DNA from: a virus
Strand: one strand, 5' to 3'
Virus record (IMG/VR): IMGVR_UViG_3300042141_000119
Coordinates: 1 to 62,094 of that record
DNA: 62,094 nucleotides
Within the stretch, counting starts at the first letter, position 1, and every line of letters starts with the position of its first letter. The notes under the pieces were generated by a model, which searched no databases, was not told where the DNA came from, and was given only the letters and a program-made list of their open reading frames with translations. The translations under genes and the position numbers were made by a program. Positions 22,845 to 31,528 of this stretch are shown here, piece by piece.

Positions 22845-25800
22845 TTAGTTTCTCCCCGTCCAGTTTTGTATTACCTGAGTCGTCGGAACCGATGCTCCCA
22901 TTCGTGAGCCGCGAATCCTCGCGAGCGCACGGTCGATGGCGCTCTCATTCGAAAGGGCGTCCAGAGACGCGCCGTCGAATCCCGGAGGAATCGGTGGCGT
23001 GGGCGATGAAGGCGATCCTGCCGCCTGGACGCCAGAGCCACCGCCGCCCATGTTGGACAGCGCCACGAGCCCGCCGATAGCGCCAGCGCCGAGCAGCCAG
23101 CGAGGCAGTCGAGAGGGCGGTGTTTCCGGCTTCTTCTTTGGCTTGCCGTCCGAAGACTTCTGCGCCTGTGCCTTGCGAGTAGCAGGAGTCGCATCGTCCG
23201 CAGTCTTGGCGGCTTCTGCGGCATCGACTGGTCCGGGCGACGGCCCAGAAACGTCTCCGGAGGGCGATCTAGCGGGCTCCGGCGTGGGTGCCGCTTGGGA
23301 ACCTACGCCCTCGCCTGCGGCTGGAGTCGCGGGCGTGTCGCCAACTGACGACAGCGAGACGGAGCCATCAACGTCGCCGCCAGCACTAGCGGCGGAAGTG
23401 CCCGGAGTTGCTTCGGCGCGGCCCGCGTCAACAGGGGGTGGCGATGCTGTCGCGTTTGCCGCCTCCATCTCCTTGCGGACCTTCGCCGCCGCCGCTGCAC
23501 CGGCTTTCTTGGCGGCAGACGGACTCATGCCCTCGTCACTGGCCTGACGAGTCGCCTCCTCGCGGGCGGCGGCGGCGGCGTCCTTGATCTCTCGCTTGGT
23601 GTACGCCTTCGCAGGTCCGCCGACAGAGGCGGGCCCGCTGGTGTCGGTGATCTCGGTCGCAGACGAGTCGAGGTTCACATCGCTCGCGAGCGGCTTGCGG
23701 CCCGGAGGAGACTTCGGCGGCTTCGCACCAACCTCTGGAAAGACTCCGGCGTCCACTGTGGCCTGAGCGGCTGGCGTGACGCCACCGCCAGACATTGGCG
23801 CAGACAGGTGGTTCACGTTGGCGGCAGTCTCGCCCTCAATGCCGATTCCGAGACGCCTGCCCGGCGTGAAGTGGTCGGAGATCGCGGCGGCGAGGTCGTC
23901 GCGTGTCATCTTCCAGCTTGGCGATCCCTCTACGCGAGTGTTCGCCTCTGTCCGCATGACAAAGTCAGCGACTTTTTGCGGGTCGCCGTCGAACGCTGGG
24001 AACTTGGTTTTGTCGAGAGGGTTCGCCCCCCTCCCAAACCGAGACTCCATGAACCGCTCCATCGCGGCCGTCACTCTCGACTGCCTTTGCCGTCCGCCGA
24101 GACGCCCCCTCTTGCCGCCTTCGCCAAGCATCTCCATGTCGTTGGCGTCCAGACCTTCCGGCATCATGTCAGCCGGAGTCGTGTCGTCGGGGCTGAACGA
24201 CAGCGTGTCCTGAGCATCCGCCGCGTTTGCGGCACGCTCGCCGCTGGTGAAGTCGGGGCTGGATCGTCGCAGGTTGTAGCCGGGACGATCTGTGTAGCCG
24301 ACAACCGTGTCGAGCAGGCCGCGAGCAGTCTCGAGTTGGCTCGGGCGGTTGAGCGACGCATCGCTGCGCACTCGCGACTGATCCAAGTACGACTGCTCGG
24401 TGGCGTCAGCAATAGCCTGAGCGCGCTCTGGGCTTTCGCCAGCCTCTATGGCGTCGCGGTACGCAATACCGGCTGCGGTCTTAGCCTGCTGGCGATTTCG
24501 CCGCGAGACGGGGAACGCACGCCGAACCTGAGCCTCTGCGGCATCGACGGCGTTGCGGGCCTCGACGGACCCCGCCTGCCCAGAAGCGGCCACAGCCTGC
24601 TCCCTTGCGGCGCGAAGGGCGTTGAGGGCGGACTCCTCTCTGGTCGTGACGCCACCGCGACTGGCAAGACTGCGTGACTCTGGCCTCGCCTTGAACGCCA
24701 GCGGCAAGTCTCGCGGCGCGACACCAGCGGCCGCCGCAAGCTCCGAAGACTCCGACGCGGCGACGGGATTGGAAGGCCGAATCTGCGTCTCAAAGAGCTG
24801 CTCCCGCAGTCGAGCGACGGCGTCGTCGTAGCTCGTAGGCAAGTCGGCCTCGTCAAGCGGCCTGCCGGAAACCTCTACGGAGCGAGCGCCGGGAGCCCGC
24901 ATGGGAGCCGGTCCGGGAGACAGGGAGGCGGCACGGGCGGCGGCGGTGTCGGCCGCAACATCGGGCCGGGAGGCGATCATTTCACGACGCAACGCCGCAA
25001 TGGCATCCCGTCGCTGCTGGTACGCCTGCACATCCTTTGCGATTCCTTCCTGTCCTTCCGCAGCCACTCGCCCACGAATCTCAGCGAGAGCCATCGCCTC
25101 AAGTTCGCCATCGCCAGCGAGACGCGCCTGCTCCAAGTCGAGCAGCAGCCCGTCAATGTCGCTCTTTGGTGCCAGCAGCCGCGAAACTCCTTCGCGGCTC
25201 ATCACCAGCCCGTCGTCTCCGGCGCTAATGGCACCAGCTACTTGCGGCTGCGACTGCTCCAGCCGGGCGGCGATTGCCAGCCGGGTATCCTGCGGCAGGG
25301 AGTTGAAGGCGTCCGCAAGCTCCGGGAGCGTTTCGGGCAAGTCGGCGTCCGCAATGTGCCGTGAGAGCCTAGCCATCAAGCTGGCGGTCGGCAGGTTCGC
25401 TGCGGGAACTCGCGGCGTCCCAGCGGCATCGCGGGACTGCGCGGCGGCGTCGATCTTCGCCGCGTCCCGGATGCTGCCTTCGTCGGCAAGCTGCCTCAGG
25501 CCCTTGATGCGGGCGTCAGCGAACTCTGAATTTCCGAACAGCCGATACAGGTCCGCCCGAGCGGCCGGATCGGCCAGGACGCGGTCCAGCCTCGCAAGCG
25601 TGCGGGCGACCTGCGTGGGGTTAGCGGCCTCTTGCGGGTTGGAAAGCTGATTGATCTCGTTGTAAACGCGCTCCGGGTCGCTGGCCTTCGCGCGTGAGGC
25701 GTTCGGCGTAAGGTTGTCAACCTGCGGATCGACCGTCGTGTCTGGCAGGTCGATGCTCGACGTTTCGAGGTTGTCAATCTGCTTGAGCGTCGAGTCCGGT

Positions 25801-26102
25801 AGTACGCCAGCGTCCGTTAGGTAGTAGAGTTCGGTGAGCGTGAGTTCCCCGCCCTCCCGCATCTTGCGGAGCAGGGCGTTTACCTGCGGAGCCGAAAGCT
25901 GCTGGCGGGGCATAAGGACGATGGCGTCCTGTGCGGCGGCCGACGGCCTCGCCTCAGCGACCGGACGAGGGCGAGGAATATCGCCGCCAGAGGCCGTAGC
26001 GGCCATCCTGCCAAGCTGCGACTTGATGCGACCAATGCGCGCAGCAGCGTCACCAGAGGGCCGCGCTGCGGCCCGTATTGCTCCAGAAACAGGGCCAGCC
26101 AT
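22845..26102 (-). CDS. Internal virion-type protein with C-terminal membrane segment
   Basis: 1085 residues, mainly Ala/Arg/Asp-rich helix for the first 650, a Pro/Ala/Ser-rich low-complexity linker with KKKPETPPSR, then one hydrophobic span RWLLGAGAIGGLVALSNMG near residue 1015, then a Gly/Pro-rich tail. This is the layout of a protein that could be ejected and lodge in the host membrane. TAATG overlap with the preceding small gene. No peptidase or transglycosylase motif seen. Confidence 0.72.
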   Translation of the reverse strand: MAGPVSGAIRAAARPSGDAAARIGRIKSQLGRMAATASGGDIPRPRPVAEARPSAAAQDAIVLMPRQQLSAPQVNALLRKMREGGELTLTELYYLTDAGVLPDSTLKQIDNLETSSIDLPDTTVDPQVDNLTPNASRAKASDPERVYNEINQLSNPQEAANPTQVARTLARLDRVLADPAARADLYRLFGNSEFADARIKGLRQLADEGSIRDAAKIDAAAQSRDAAGTPRVPAANLPTASLMARLSRHIADADLPETLPELADAFNSLPQDTRLAIAARLEQSQPQVAGAISAGDDGLVMSREGVSRLLAPKSDIDGLLLDLEQARLAGDGELEAMALAEIRGRVAAEGQEGIAKDVQAYQQRRDAIAALRREMIASRPDVAADTAAARAASLSPGPAPMRAPGARSVEVSGRPLDEADLPTSYDDAVARLREQLFETQIRPSNPVAASESSELAAAAGVAPRDLPLAFKARPESRSLASRGGVTTREESALNALRAAREQAVAASGQAGSVEARNAVDAAEAQVRRAFPVSRRNRQQAKTAAGIAYRDAIEAGESPERAQAIADATEQSYLDQSRVRSDASLNRPSQLETARGLLDTVVGYTDRPGYNLRRSSPDFTSGERAANAADAQDTLSFSPDDTTPADMMPEGLDANDMEMLGEGGKRGRLGGRQRQSRVTAAMERFMESRFGRGANPLDKTKFPAFDGDPQKVADFVMRTEANTRVEGSPSWKMTRDDLAAAISDHFTPGRRLGIGIEGETAANVNHLSAPMSGGGVTPAAQATVDAGVFPEVGAKPPKSPPGRKPLASDVNLDSSATEITDTSGPASVGGPAKAYTKREIKDAAAAAREEATRQASDEGMSPSAAKKAGAAAAAKVRKEMEAANATASPPPVDAGRAEATPGTSAASAGGDVDGSVSLSSVGDTPATPAAGEGVGSQAAPTPEPARSPSGDVSGPSPGPVDAAEAAKTADDATPATRKAQAQKSSDGKPKKKPETPPSRLPRWLLGAGAIGGLVALSNMGGGGSGVQAAGSPSSPTPPIPPGFDGASLDALSNESAIDRALARIRGSRMGASVPTTQVIQNWTGRN

Positions 26103-26395
26103 TACTTACTCCGCTTGGAGTCCTTCTTCGCGGGTTTGGCCTCGTCGGAGTCGGCCCTCAGAGACTCCGGGAGGTCGTCGTCGGTCACGGGGATTTCTGG
26201 CCCCTTCCCTTTGTGTTCAGCGTGCAGGTCTGCCAAGTCCTCGCGCTCGTTCTCGGCGTCGTCCTCTGCCTCCTCGCCTAGCTCGGAGCGGGACTTGTCC
26301 TTCTTCGCCATCATGCGGCGCAGCATCTTGCGCACCACAGCAACGGGCAGGTGGTCAATGTCCTCTTCGCTCAGTTCCGGCTTTTCGGCGTCCAT
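26102..26395 (-). CDS. Small charged phage protein
   Basis: 97 residues, nearly half charged. Pattern ELSEEDIDHLPVAVVRKMLRR, then an acid stretch EEAEDDAENEREDLADLHAE and a basic tail. Strong AGGAGGG Shine-Dalgarno. I have seen similar small proteins next to structural genes, without known function; a scaffold-like or chaperone-like role for the large internal proteins is possible. Confidence 0.65.
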   Translation of the reverse strand: MDAEKPELSEEDIDHLPVAVVRKMLRRMMAKKDKSRSELGEEAEDDAENEREDLADLHAEHKGKGPEIPVTDDDLPESLRADSDEAKPAKKDSKRSK

Positions 26396-26423
26396 GCCAT
26401 CACCCTCCTTGATTTGCGTCGGT

Positions 26424-26939
26424 CTAGTCGCGAAGCAGCGAGCCGATCAGCGGAGTCCGATCAACGTAGATCGAGTCCAGCCCAAGCTGGCCCCGACGCC
26501 TCGCCTCTGCCATGTCCTGCTGCCATCCCTGCTTTGCGATCCGCTCGCGGTTCCCCGCGACACGCAGGCTCTCAAGCAGGCCAGCGTTGCCGACTTGCTC
26601 TGATCGCATGGTGGTGTCGTAGGCTTGGTTGGCCCGCGCATTTGCGTCGGCCACGCCAGCCGCCACGCTGTTGGACTCTGCCATCGCCTGAGCGTCGGCC
26701 CCCGCCTGCGCCATGTCGGCCCGGAACTGCTGGCCGCGACCGCGAGAGATTCCTGCGCGGTCCATTCCCTGCCTCGCGGCAGCGCCCGTGCCAGCGGCAC
26801 CAGCCAGAAGGTTGTTTTGCTGCGAGGCCACCGCCGCGTCGGAAATCATGGGCGGCCGGGCCCCGAACGACGGCGTCTTCTGCCCGCGAAGCGGAGACAG
26901 CACCCCAGACGGGAGGGAAGAGTCCGCACTGGTCGCCAT
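26424..26939 (-). CDS. Putative virion protein, Ala/Gln-rich
   Basis: 171 residues, long Ala/Gln/Arg helices (QQFRADMAQAGADAQAMAES, AKQGWQQDMAEARRRGQLGL). One of four adjacent small proteins of similar composition that overlap or nearly touch (TGATG with the upstream gene). Likely structural or internal; no motif. Confidence 0.6.
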   Translation of the reverse strand: MATSADSSLPSGVLSPLRGQKTPSFGARPPMISDAAVASQQNNLLAGAAGTGAAARQGMDRAGISRGRGQQFRADMAQAGADAQAMAESNSVAAGVADANARANQAYDTTMRSEQVGNAGLLESLRVAGNRERIAKQGWQQDMAEARRRGQLGLDSIYVDRTPLIGSLLRD

Positions 26940-27304
26940 CAGAAGTCCCTCGCCAAGTTGTTGATGAGGGCCTGCTGGAAGTTCACCTGCTTCCGCTTCT
27001 GAAGGGCGGCGTAGTCGAAGTTGTTGGATGTATTGAAGACGTTCCTGCGGCTCTGGAGGGCCCCCTCCTGCACACGCATATCGGAGTCATTCGTCGCCCG
27101 CTGGGCGTAGTTCTGGTTCTCCTGCCGTCGAATGTCGCTGTCGGCCTGCATCTGCTGGAGGCCACGCTCCTGAGCCTTCTTCTCGGTGTCCAGCCCAAGA
27201 CCAGCCGCAGCGGCCATAGACTGGCCCTTCGCGAACGCGGACACGTTCGGGTTCGGCCTGCCAAGACCGCTCAAGACGCCTTTTGTTGCAGTGCTGCCGA
27301 ACAT
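26939..27304 (-). CDS. Putative virion protein
   Basis: 121 residues; Gly/Ala-rich N-terminus followed by a Gln/Arg/Asp helix (ERGLQQMQADSDIRRQENQN) and a Phe/Asn-rich end. Composition matches its neighbours at 26424 and 27316, suggesting related roles in the particle. No recognised family. Confidence 0.6.
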   Translation of the reverse strand: MFGSTATKGVLSGLGRPNPNVSAFAKGQSMAAAAGLGLDTEKKAQERGLQQMQADSDIRRQENQNYAQRATNDSDMRVQEGALQSRRNVFNTSNNFDYAALQKRKQVNFQQALINNLARDF

Positions 27305-27315
27305 CGCGAGCGCCC

Positions 27316-27597
27316 TTAGCCGATATTGCGAAGAAGCCCACCCAGCACGCTGAACTTTTGCTGCCCAAGCTGACGCTGGGTCTGCGAGTCGTAGGCCCGC
27401 CGCTGCTGCTCTTGCGCCTGCAAGGCACGCTCGTGCGCCTCACGCTGCTGATCCTGAGCGTCGCGTGCCGCCTGAGCCTGCTGCGCGGCAGCATCGGCGT
27501 TGTCCATCGCGTCGGCCATGTTCGTGTACGAGGAACCAGCGCGGCCCGCGTAAGACCCGAAGCCAGAGCCAATCGCCCGATAGTTTTCGTAGCCCAT
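27316..27597 (-). CDS. Putative virion protein with Gln-rich coiled coil
   Basis: 93 residues: Gly/Tyr-rich start (GYENYRAIGSGFGSYAGR), then a long Ala/Gln/Arg helix (AAQQAQAARDAQDQQREAHE) and a hydrophobic end FSVLGGLLRNIG. Same compositional class as the two genes after it. Probably structural. Confidence 0.58.
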   Translation of the reverse strand: MGYENYRAIGSGFGSYAGRAGSSYTNMADAMDNADAAAQQAQAARDAQDQQREAHERALQAQEQQRRAYDSQTQRQLGQQKFSVLGGLLRNIG

Positions 27598-27612
27598 TGT
27601 CCTCTCCTTGCC

Positions 27613-27987
27613 CTAGCCAGTGCTTCCCGGCGAGTAGTGGTTGTGGTGGCCTGCAATGCTCCCACCGCTGCCGCTCTGGCTCTGCGACGTACTCCTGCTT
27701 CGGAGCCGCACGAGATCGCGAGTCGGCTGCATCGGACGCATCTCTGACGCCTGCGGCTGGTATGACCGGATGGCATCGAGAAGCCCGCGAATCCTGCTGC
27801 CTGCGCCAACGGCCGACGGGATGTCGCCGGAGTAATTGGCCGCAAACTTGGCCCCCCGAAGCTGATTCACCTCGTCTTGCTGCTTGGCAAGTTCGTCCTC
27901 GACTGAGTAGTCGTAGGACTCGTCCACGCTCGTCCGCTGATCGAACGACGGGCCGGAAACTTGGGTGAGATATGGCGGCAGTTTCAT
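27613..27987 (-). CDS. Hypothetical virion-region protein
   Basis: 124 residues; acidic helix near 25-45 (DYSVEDELAKQQDEVNQLRG) and a Ser/Gly/His-rich C-terminus (SQSQSGSGGSIAGHHNHYSP). ATGA overlap with the upstream gene. No family recognised. Confidence 0.58.
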   Translation of the reverse strand: MKLPPYLTQVSGPSFDQRTSVDESYDYSVEDELAKQQDEVNQLRGAKFAANYSGDIPSAVGAGSRIRGLLDAIRSYQPQASEMRPMQPTRDLVRLRSRSTSQSQSGSGGSIAGHHNHYSPGSTG

Positions 27988-28283
27988 GGAGTCCCTGTGC
28001 TAGTTTTATGTACGGAGCCTACGCCCCTGCGGGCGGCCTTTTCGTCCCGACGGGCCAGCCGAACCGCCAGCAAAACAAGCTGTTTTGCGACGAGTGCCGA
28101 AAAGGCCAGCTTCCTGGCTTTCGCCTGCCCCTCCAGCCACGCGAGGATTTCCTGCATCCTCGACACACAGCCGTCTGGCCCCCATTCGTCCATCCGTCGC
28201 GCGTAGGCGTTGCAGGCGCACGCCGCACTGGATCGGATTCCGAGACAGGAAAGAAGTTGCTTGAGGTGCTGCCCGACGCCCAT
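27984..28283 (-). CDS. Conserved phage protein with Cys cluster
   Basis: 99 residues. The pattern GQHLKQLLSCLGI, CACNAYARRMDEWGPDGC, then EILAWLEGQAKARKL and a basic helix recurs in my memory in many phage genomes next to fibre or tail genes. The three to four cysteines may bind metal. Function unknown. The start lies one base beyond the stop of the FNGSS-repeat gene. Confidence 0.68.
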   Translation of the reverse strand: MGVGQHLKQLLSCLGIRSSAACACNAYARRMDEWGPDGCVSRMQEILAWLEGQAKARKLAFSALVAKQLVLLAVRLARRDEKAARRGVGSVHKTSTGTP

Positions 28284-28284
28284 T

Positions 28285-30066
28285 TCAGCAAACCCCCGTT
28301 GTGTTGCAGGTCTTGGTGCCGGTCACGACCCCAAAGTTGCTGCTGCTGCCATTGAACGTGGCGTTCCCGTTCACGCGGCCACGATTCACCGACGAACCGT
28401 TGAACACGGCGTTGCCGTTGATTATCGCCCCCACGAGATTGCTGCTCGACCCGTTGAACGTGACGTTGCCGTAGATGACTCGCTGGTTCGTCGCACCGGA
28501 GTTGAACACGGCCGTTCCGTAGCTGTTGGCATTGTTGTTGGCCGTGCCGTTGAAAGTGACGCCGCCTGAGAACGTGGCCGAGCCAAACCCGAAGTTGACA
28601 GACTGGTCGTTGAAAATGGCCGGTCCGCTGAACGTCGTTGGGGCGGGCGAGGTGAGGCCGCCGTTGGAGTTCAGCGACGAACCGTTGAACACTGCCCCAC
28701 CGCAGCTGCCGCCTTGATTTCTCGCGCCCGAGTTGAACGTCGCCACTCCATCGACCTGCGAGTAGTTGATGGCATTTGTACCGTTGAACGTCGCGTCGCC
28801 CTTGACTCGCCCCGTTCGCGGCGGCGCGCCTGTCGTCTTCGAGTTGGAACTGCTGCCGTTGAACACTGCGGACGGCTCGACATCGCCCAGATTGAGGCTG
28901 CTGCCGTTGAACGTGGCTGTTCCGGTAAGCGAACCTTGATTCTGCGAGGAATCATTTAGCGTGACGGCGGCGGAAATGATGCCGCTGTTGATGGAACTGT
29001 TGTTGAAAGTCGCCGTGCAATTCAGCTTGTTGGCCGCGATATTGCCGACGAACGTCGCGGTGTCGTTGAACACTGCGGGGCCGACGATGTTGTGGCCGGT
29101 GTACAGGATCGACGCGCCGTTGAGGATGAGCCCGTTGAGCGTGCCCAAGTGGTTGGCGATCCCAGCCTCCGCGAAGGACGCTGTCCCAAGACAGGTCAGT
29201 CGTGGGTTGGTCATGAACCCGTCCTGCGGCTCTACCTGAGTGAAGTTGCCGGTTACGGTGCCTGTCACCGTCCCGGCCGCGTAGGCAATGACATTCCCGG
29301 TCAGGACGAGCGGAGTGCTGCATGGAGCGATGTCAGCCAGAGATGTCCCGCGAAAATCGCCCGACTTTGGCTCGCCTATCGTGGTGTGCAGGTACGCCAC
29401 GCCCGTCACAACGATGCTGACGAGGAACGACACGCCAGCGTTGACCGTCAAGTTGTTGACAGTCGGAGTTCCGAGACTCGCCGTGTGCAGCGGCCCGGCC
29501 TGTATGGTTACGGACGTCGCCGCCGTCGGAAGCTGTCCTAGCGGCGGACCGACTCCACCAAACCAGTTGGCGAGATTCGTCCACTCCCAGTCGCCGCACG
29601 ACTCGCTGGAGTTGTATATCGTCACGACCGGACCGGCGCTGGCGCCCGGCGGATCGCCTCGCGTCAGCGTTTGCTGGTCGGTGCAGCAGGGGCTGGGGTA
29701 GCTGGCCTGGATGTCGTGCTCGGGGTAGCGCCCGGCTTCTCCGGCACACCGAACAATCGTGGCGATCCACTCGTCTACGGGGAACCCGACTTGCCACTCG
29801 TCGTAGCACTTGACTTGAAGTGCCATGTAAAGCGGCGACCGGCAGTACCAGTACGGCGTCCAAACCGCAGGGATGTCCTCCATCACCAAATCGGTTATGT
29901 CGCCGGAGGCATAGACGGATTGGGTCTGCACCTCGATGATGCGCCACTCCGTCGGCTTCTGCTCCTCGCCGCAAGGCGCGCAGCACCCGCAATCGTTAGG
30001 GTGGCCTTGCAGGAGCTTCTGGTCCCGCTGGAGAAGGCGGACGTAGTATGCGCCTAGCTTCGCCAC
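28285..30066 (-). CDS. Tail-associated beta-helix protein with FNGSS repeats
   Basis: 593 residues from GTG 30066 (GGGG before it). Residues 1-160 form a Cys-rich domain (NDCGCCAPCGEEQ, CCTDQQ). Near 190, WEWTNLANWFGGVGPP resembles the WTNxxNW module that starts beta-helix sheets. From about residue 370 to the end about ten copies of a 20-30 residue unit with core (A/V)xFNGSSxNxGxVxG stack as a likely right-handed beta-helix. It sits between tail tube and internal proteins, so a tailspike or tail appendage that contacts the host is likely. Such repeats could vary in number by recombination. Confidence 0.72.
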   Translation of the reverse strand: MAKLGAYYVRLLQRDQKLLQGHPNDCGCCAPCGEEQKPTEWRIIEVQTQSVYASGDITDLVMEDIPAVWTPYWYCRSPLYMALQVKCYDEWQVGFPVDEWIATIVRCAGEAGRYPEHDIQASYPSPCCTDQQTLTRGDPPGASAGPVVTIYNSSESCGDWEWTNLANWFGGVGPPLGQLPTAATSVTIQAGPLHTASLGTPTVNNLTVNAGVSFLVSIVVTGVAYLHTTIGEPKSGDFRGTSLADIAPCSTPLVLTGNVIAYAAGTVTGTVTGNFTQVEPQDGFMTNPRLTCLGTASFAEAGIANHLGTLNGLILNGASILYTGHNIVGPAVFNDTATFVGNIAANKLNCTATFNNSSINSGIISAAVTLNDSSQNQGSLTGTATFNGSSLNLGDVEPSAVFNGSSSNSKTTGAPPRTGRVKGDATFNGTNAINYSQVDGVATFNSGARNQGGSCGGAVFNGSSLNSNGGLTSPAPTTFSGPAIFNDQSVNFGFGSATFSGGVTFNGTANNNANSYGTAVFNSGATNQRVIYGNVTFNGSSSNLVGAIINGNAVFNGSSVNRGRVNGNATFNGSSSNFGVVTGTKTCNTTGVC

Positions 30067-30082
30067 TTCATTCCCCGCCAGT

Positions 30083-31525
30083 TTAGGGCGACTCGCACGT
30101 TTCGGTGCCGATTGTCGTTGAAGACTGCGGGGCGCTCGCCAGAGTCGTGATGTCCTTGCGGGTGAACACAAGGCCAGACGAGGTCAGCGACACTCCCGTG
30201 AGTACAGTCTCAGTGCCGAGCGGGTACACGACTGGCTCGACGGGCGTAATGGACTTTAGGACATACGACGGCTCGTACTGAACGACAAGCTGGGAGTCTA
30301 CGATTGAGACGCCAGTGACGACCTGCACAAGCTGCGTGGTCGCCCATCGGCAGCAGCCCTCCTCAAGCACGAGTACGGTCGGGTCGCCTACGCTTCCAAC
30401 CTCGACATCTCCGGCGGTATGGTCCGTCGAGTAGCCGGTCGAGGCGATCTCGCGGCCGTCCAGTCCTGGCTGGTTGTCTGGCTGAACGAACTGGCACCAG
30501 TCCCGCTGACGCCCAACAAGCTGCCATTGCCCGCTAGGCATTTGCGCTACGATGACGTATCTGTCCGGTGGAACGTACTCGAGCCGATTGACGCACAGCG
30601 GCAACACCTCTCCGGTAGCCGCCTCGCCGCCAGCGCCGTCCGAGTCCCACACGGGCAGCGATGCCGTAATGCCCGGCCACCAGCCGTCCTCGCCAGTCCT
30701 GCATAGCTTGCACGACGACAGGACGAGCGTGTCGGGCTCAACGCCGTCAATGGCGAAAGCCGGGATAGAAGATTTCTCGGCAACGAGGGACTCGGTCCCG
30801 GTAGTTTCGTCCGCCTCAACGCGAACGGAATTGACAAGCCCGACGTTTGTCGTCGGAACGAGGCCGTCGCCCTCTTCGCCCTCTGCCCACACATAGGCGT
30901 TGCGGAACGTGAACTCTAGCCCCCTCGTCCGGTTGAACTTGAGGCCGGTCACCACAGGGCATCGCTCGACGTTCTGGAGTTGCAGCTTCCAGACGATCTC
31001 TTGCCCAGTTTCGTCTATAAAAAACCGAAGCCTGTCGATGTCTGCGTTGTCGGCTTCTGCTCGAAGCGTCTTGCCGATGAGCGTGCTGGATGGCGGGTCG
31101 AACATGACAGCCCTGCCATTCCCAGCGACTCGCAGGCCAACCTTCACCGAGTCTCCGGTGCTGTTTGCGGTGACGTAATTGCCAGCCGCCACCCGGAAGG
31201 CGGACGGCGAGGCGGCGGCGGACAGGTCGGCGTCCCGCACGCTGTCTGGCGGCACAGGCGGCGGCGACTCCTCCGTCGCCCTGTGGATCGGCGCGCGGTA
31301 GTCCGGGTCGGCCTCGCGGAAGTCAATATTTTGGAGTTGGTGCTGCCGAACCTCAGGTGTGATTTTCCGCATGGCTCGCGGCGTAACGTCCACCTTCTGC
31401 GGGCCAGCGTGGTACAGAGCCTGCTCTGGATTGCCGAGAATCTTGGCGATCTTGCTTGCAGCGTCTGGCGCGATCCCGGCGGACACGAGCGCGTCAGCAA
31501 TGGCGGCGGCTTGGGCGTTGAGCAT
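30083..31525 (-). CDS. Structural protein, unknown
   Basis: 480 residues. The N-terminus is helical (AQAAAIADALVSAGIAPDAA), the middle has a beta-rich region with KLQLQNVERCPVVTGLKFN, and there are Cys pairs in SSCKLCRTGEDGWWPG and EEGCCRW. Sits between the nozzle-like and FNGSS-repeat proteins; presumably a tail component. No family recognised. Confidence 0.65.
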   Translation of the reverse strand: MLNAQAAAIADALVSAGIAPDAASKIAKILGNPEQALYHAGPQKVDVTPRAMRKITPEVRQHQLQNIDFREADPDYRAPIHRATEESPPPVPPDSVRDADLSAAASPSAFRVAAGNYVTANSTGDSVKVGLRVAGNGRAVMFDPPSSTLIGKTLRAEADNADIDRLRFFIDETGQEIVWKLQLQNVERCPVVTGLKFNRTRGLEFTFRNAYVWAEGEEGDGLVPTTNVGLVNSVRVEADETTGTESLVAEKSSIPAFAIDGVEPDTLVLSSCKLCRTGEDGWWPGITASLPVWDSDGAGGEAATGEVLPLCVNRLEYVPPDRYVIVAQMPSGQWQLVGRQRDWCQFVQPDNQPGLDGREIASTGYSTDHTAGDVEVGSVGDPTVLVLEEGCCRWATTQLVQVVTGVSIVDSQLVVQYEPSYVLKSITPVEPVVYPLGTETVLTGVSLTSSGLVFTRKDITTLASAPQSSTTIGTETCESP

Positions 31526-31528
31526 TGG

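Noticed and set aside
20880-22907. 675-residue plus-strand open frame
   Set aside because: It lies opposite the internal virion gene on the minus strand, has low-quality Arg/His-rich sequence and no Shine-Dalgarno; it is the shadow of a GC-rich gene.
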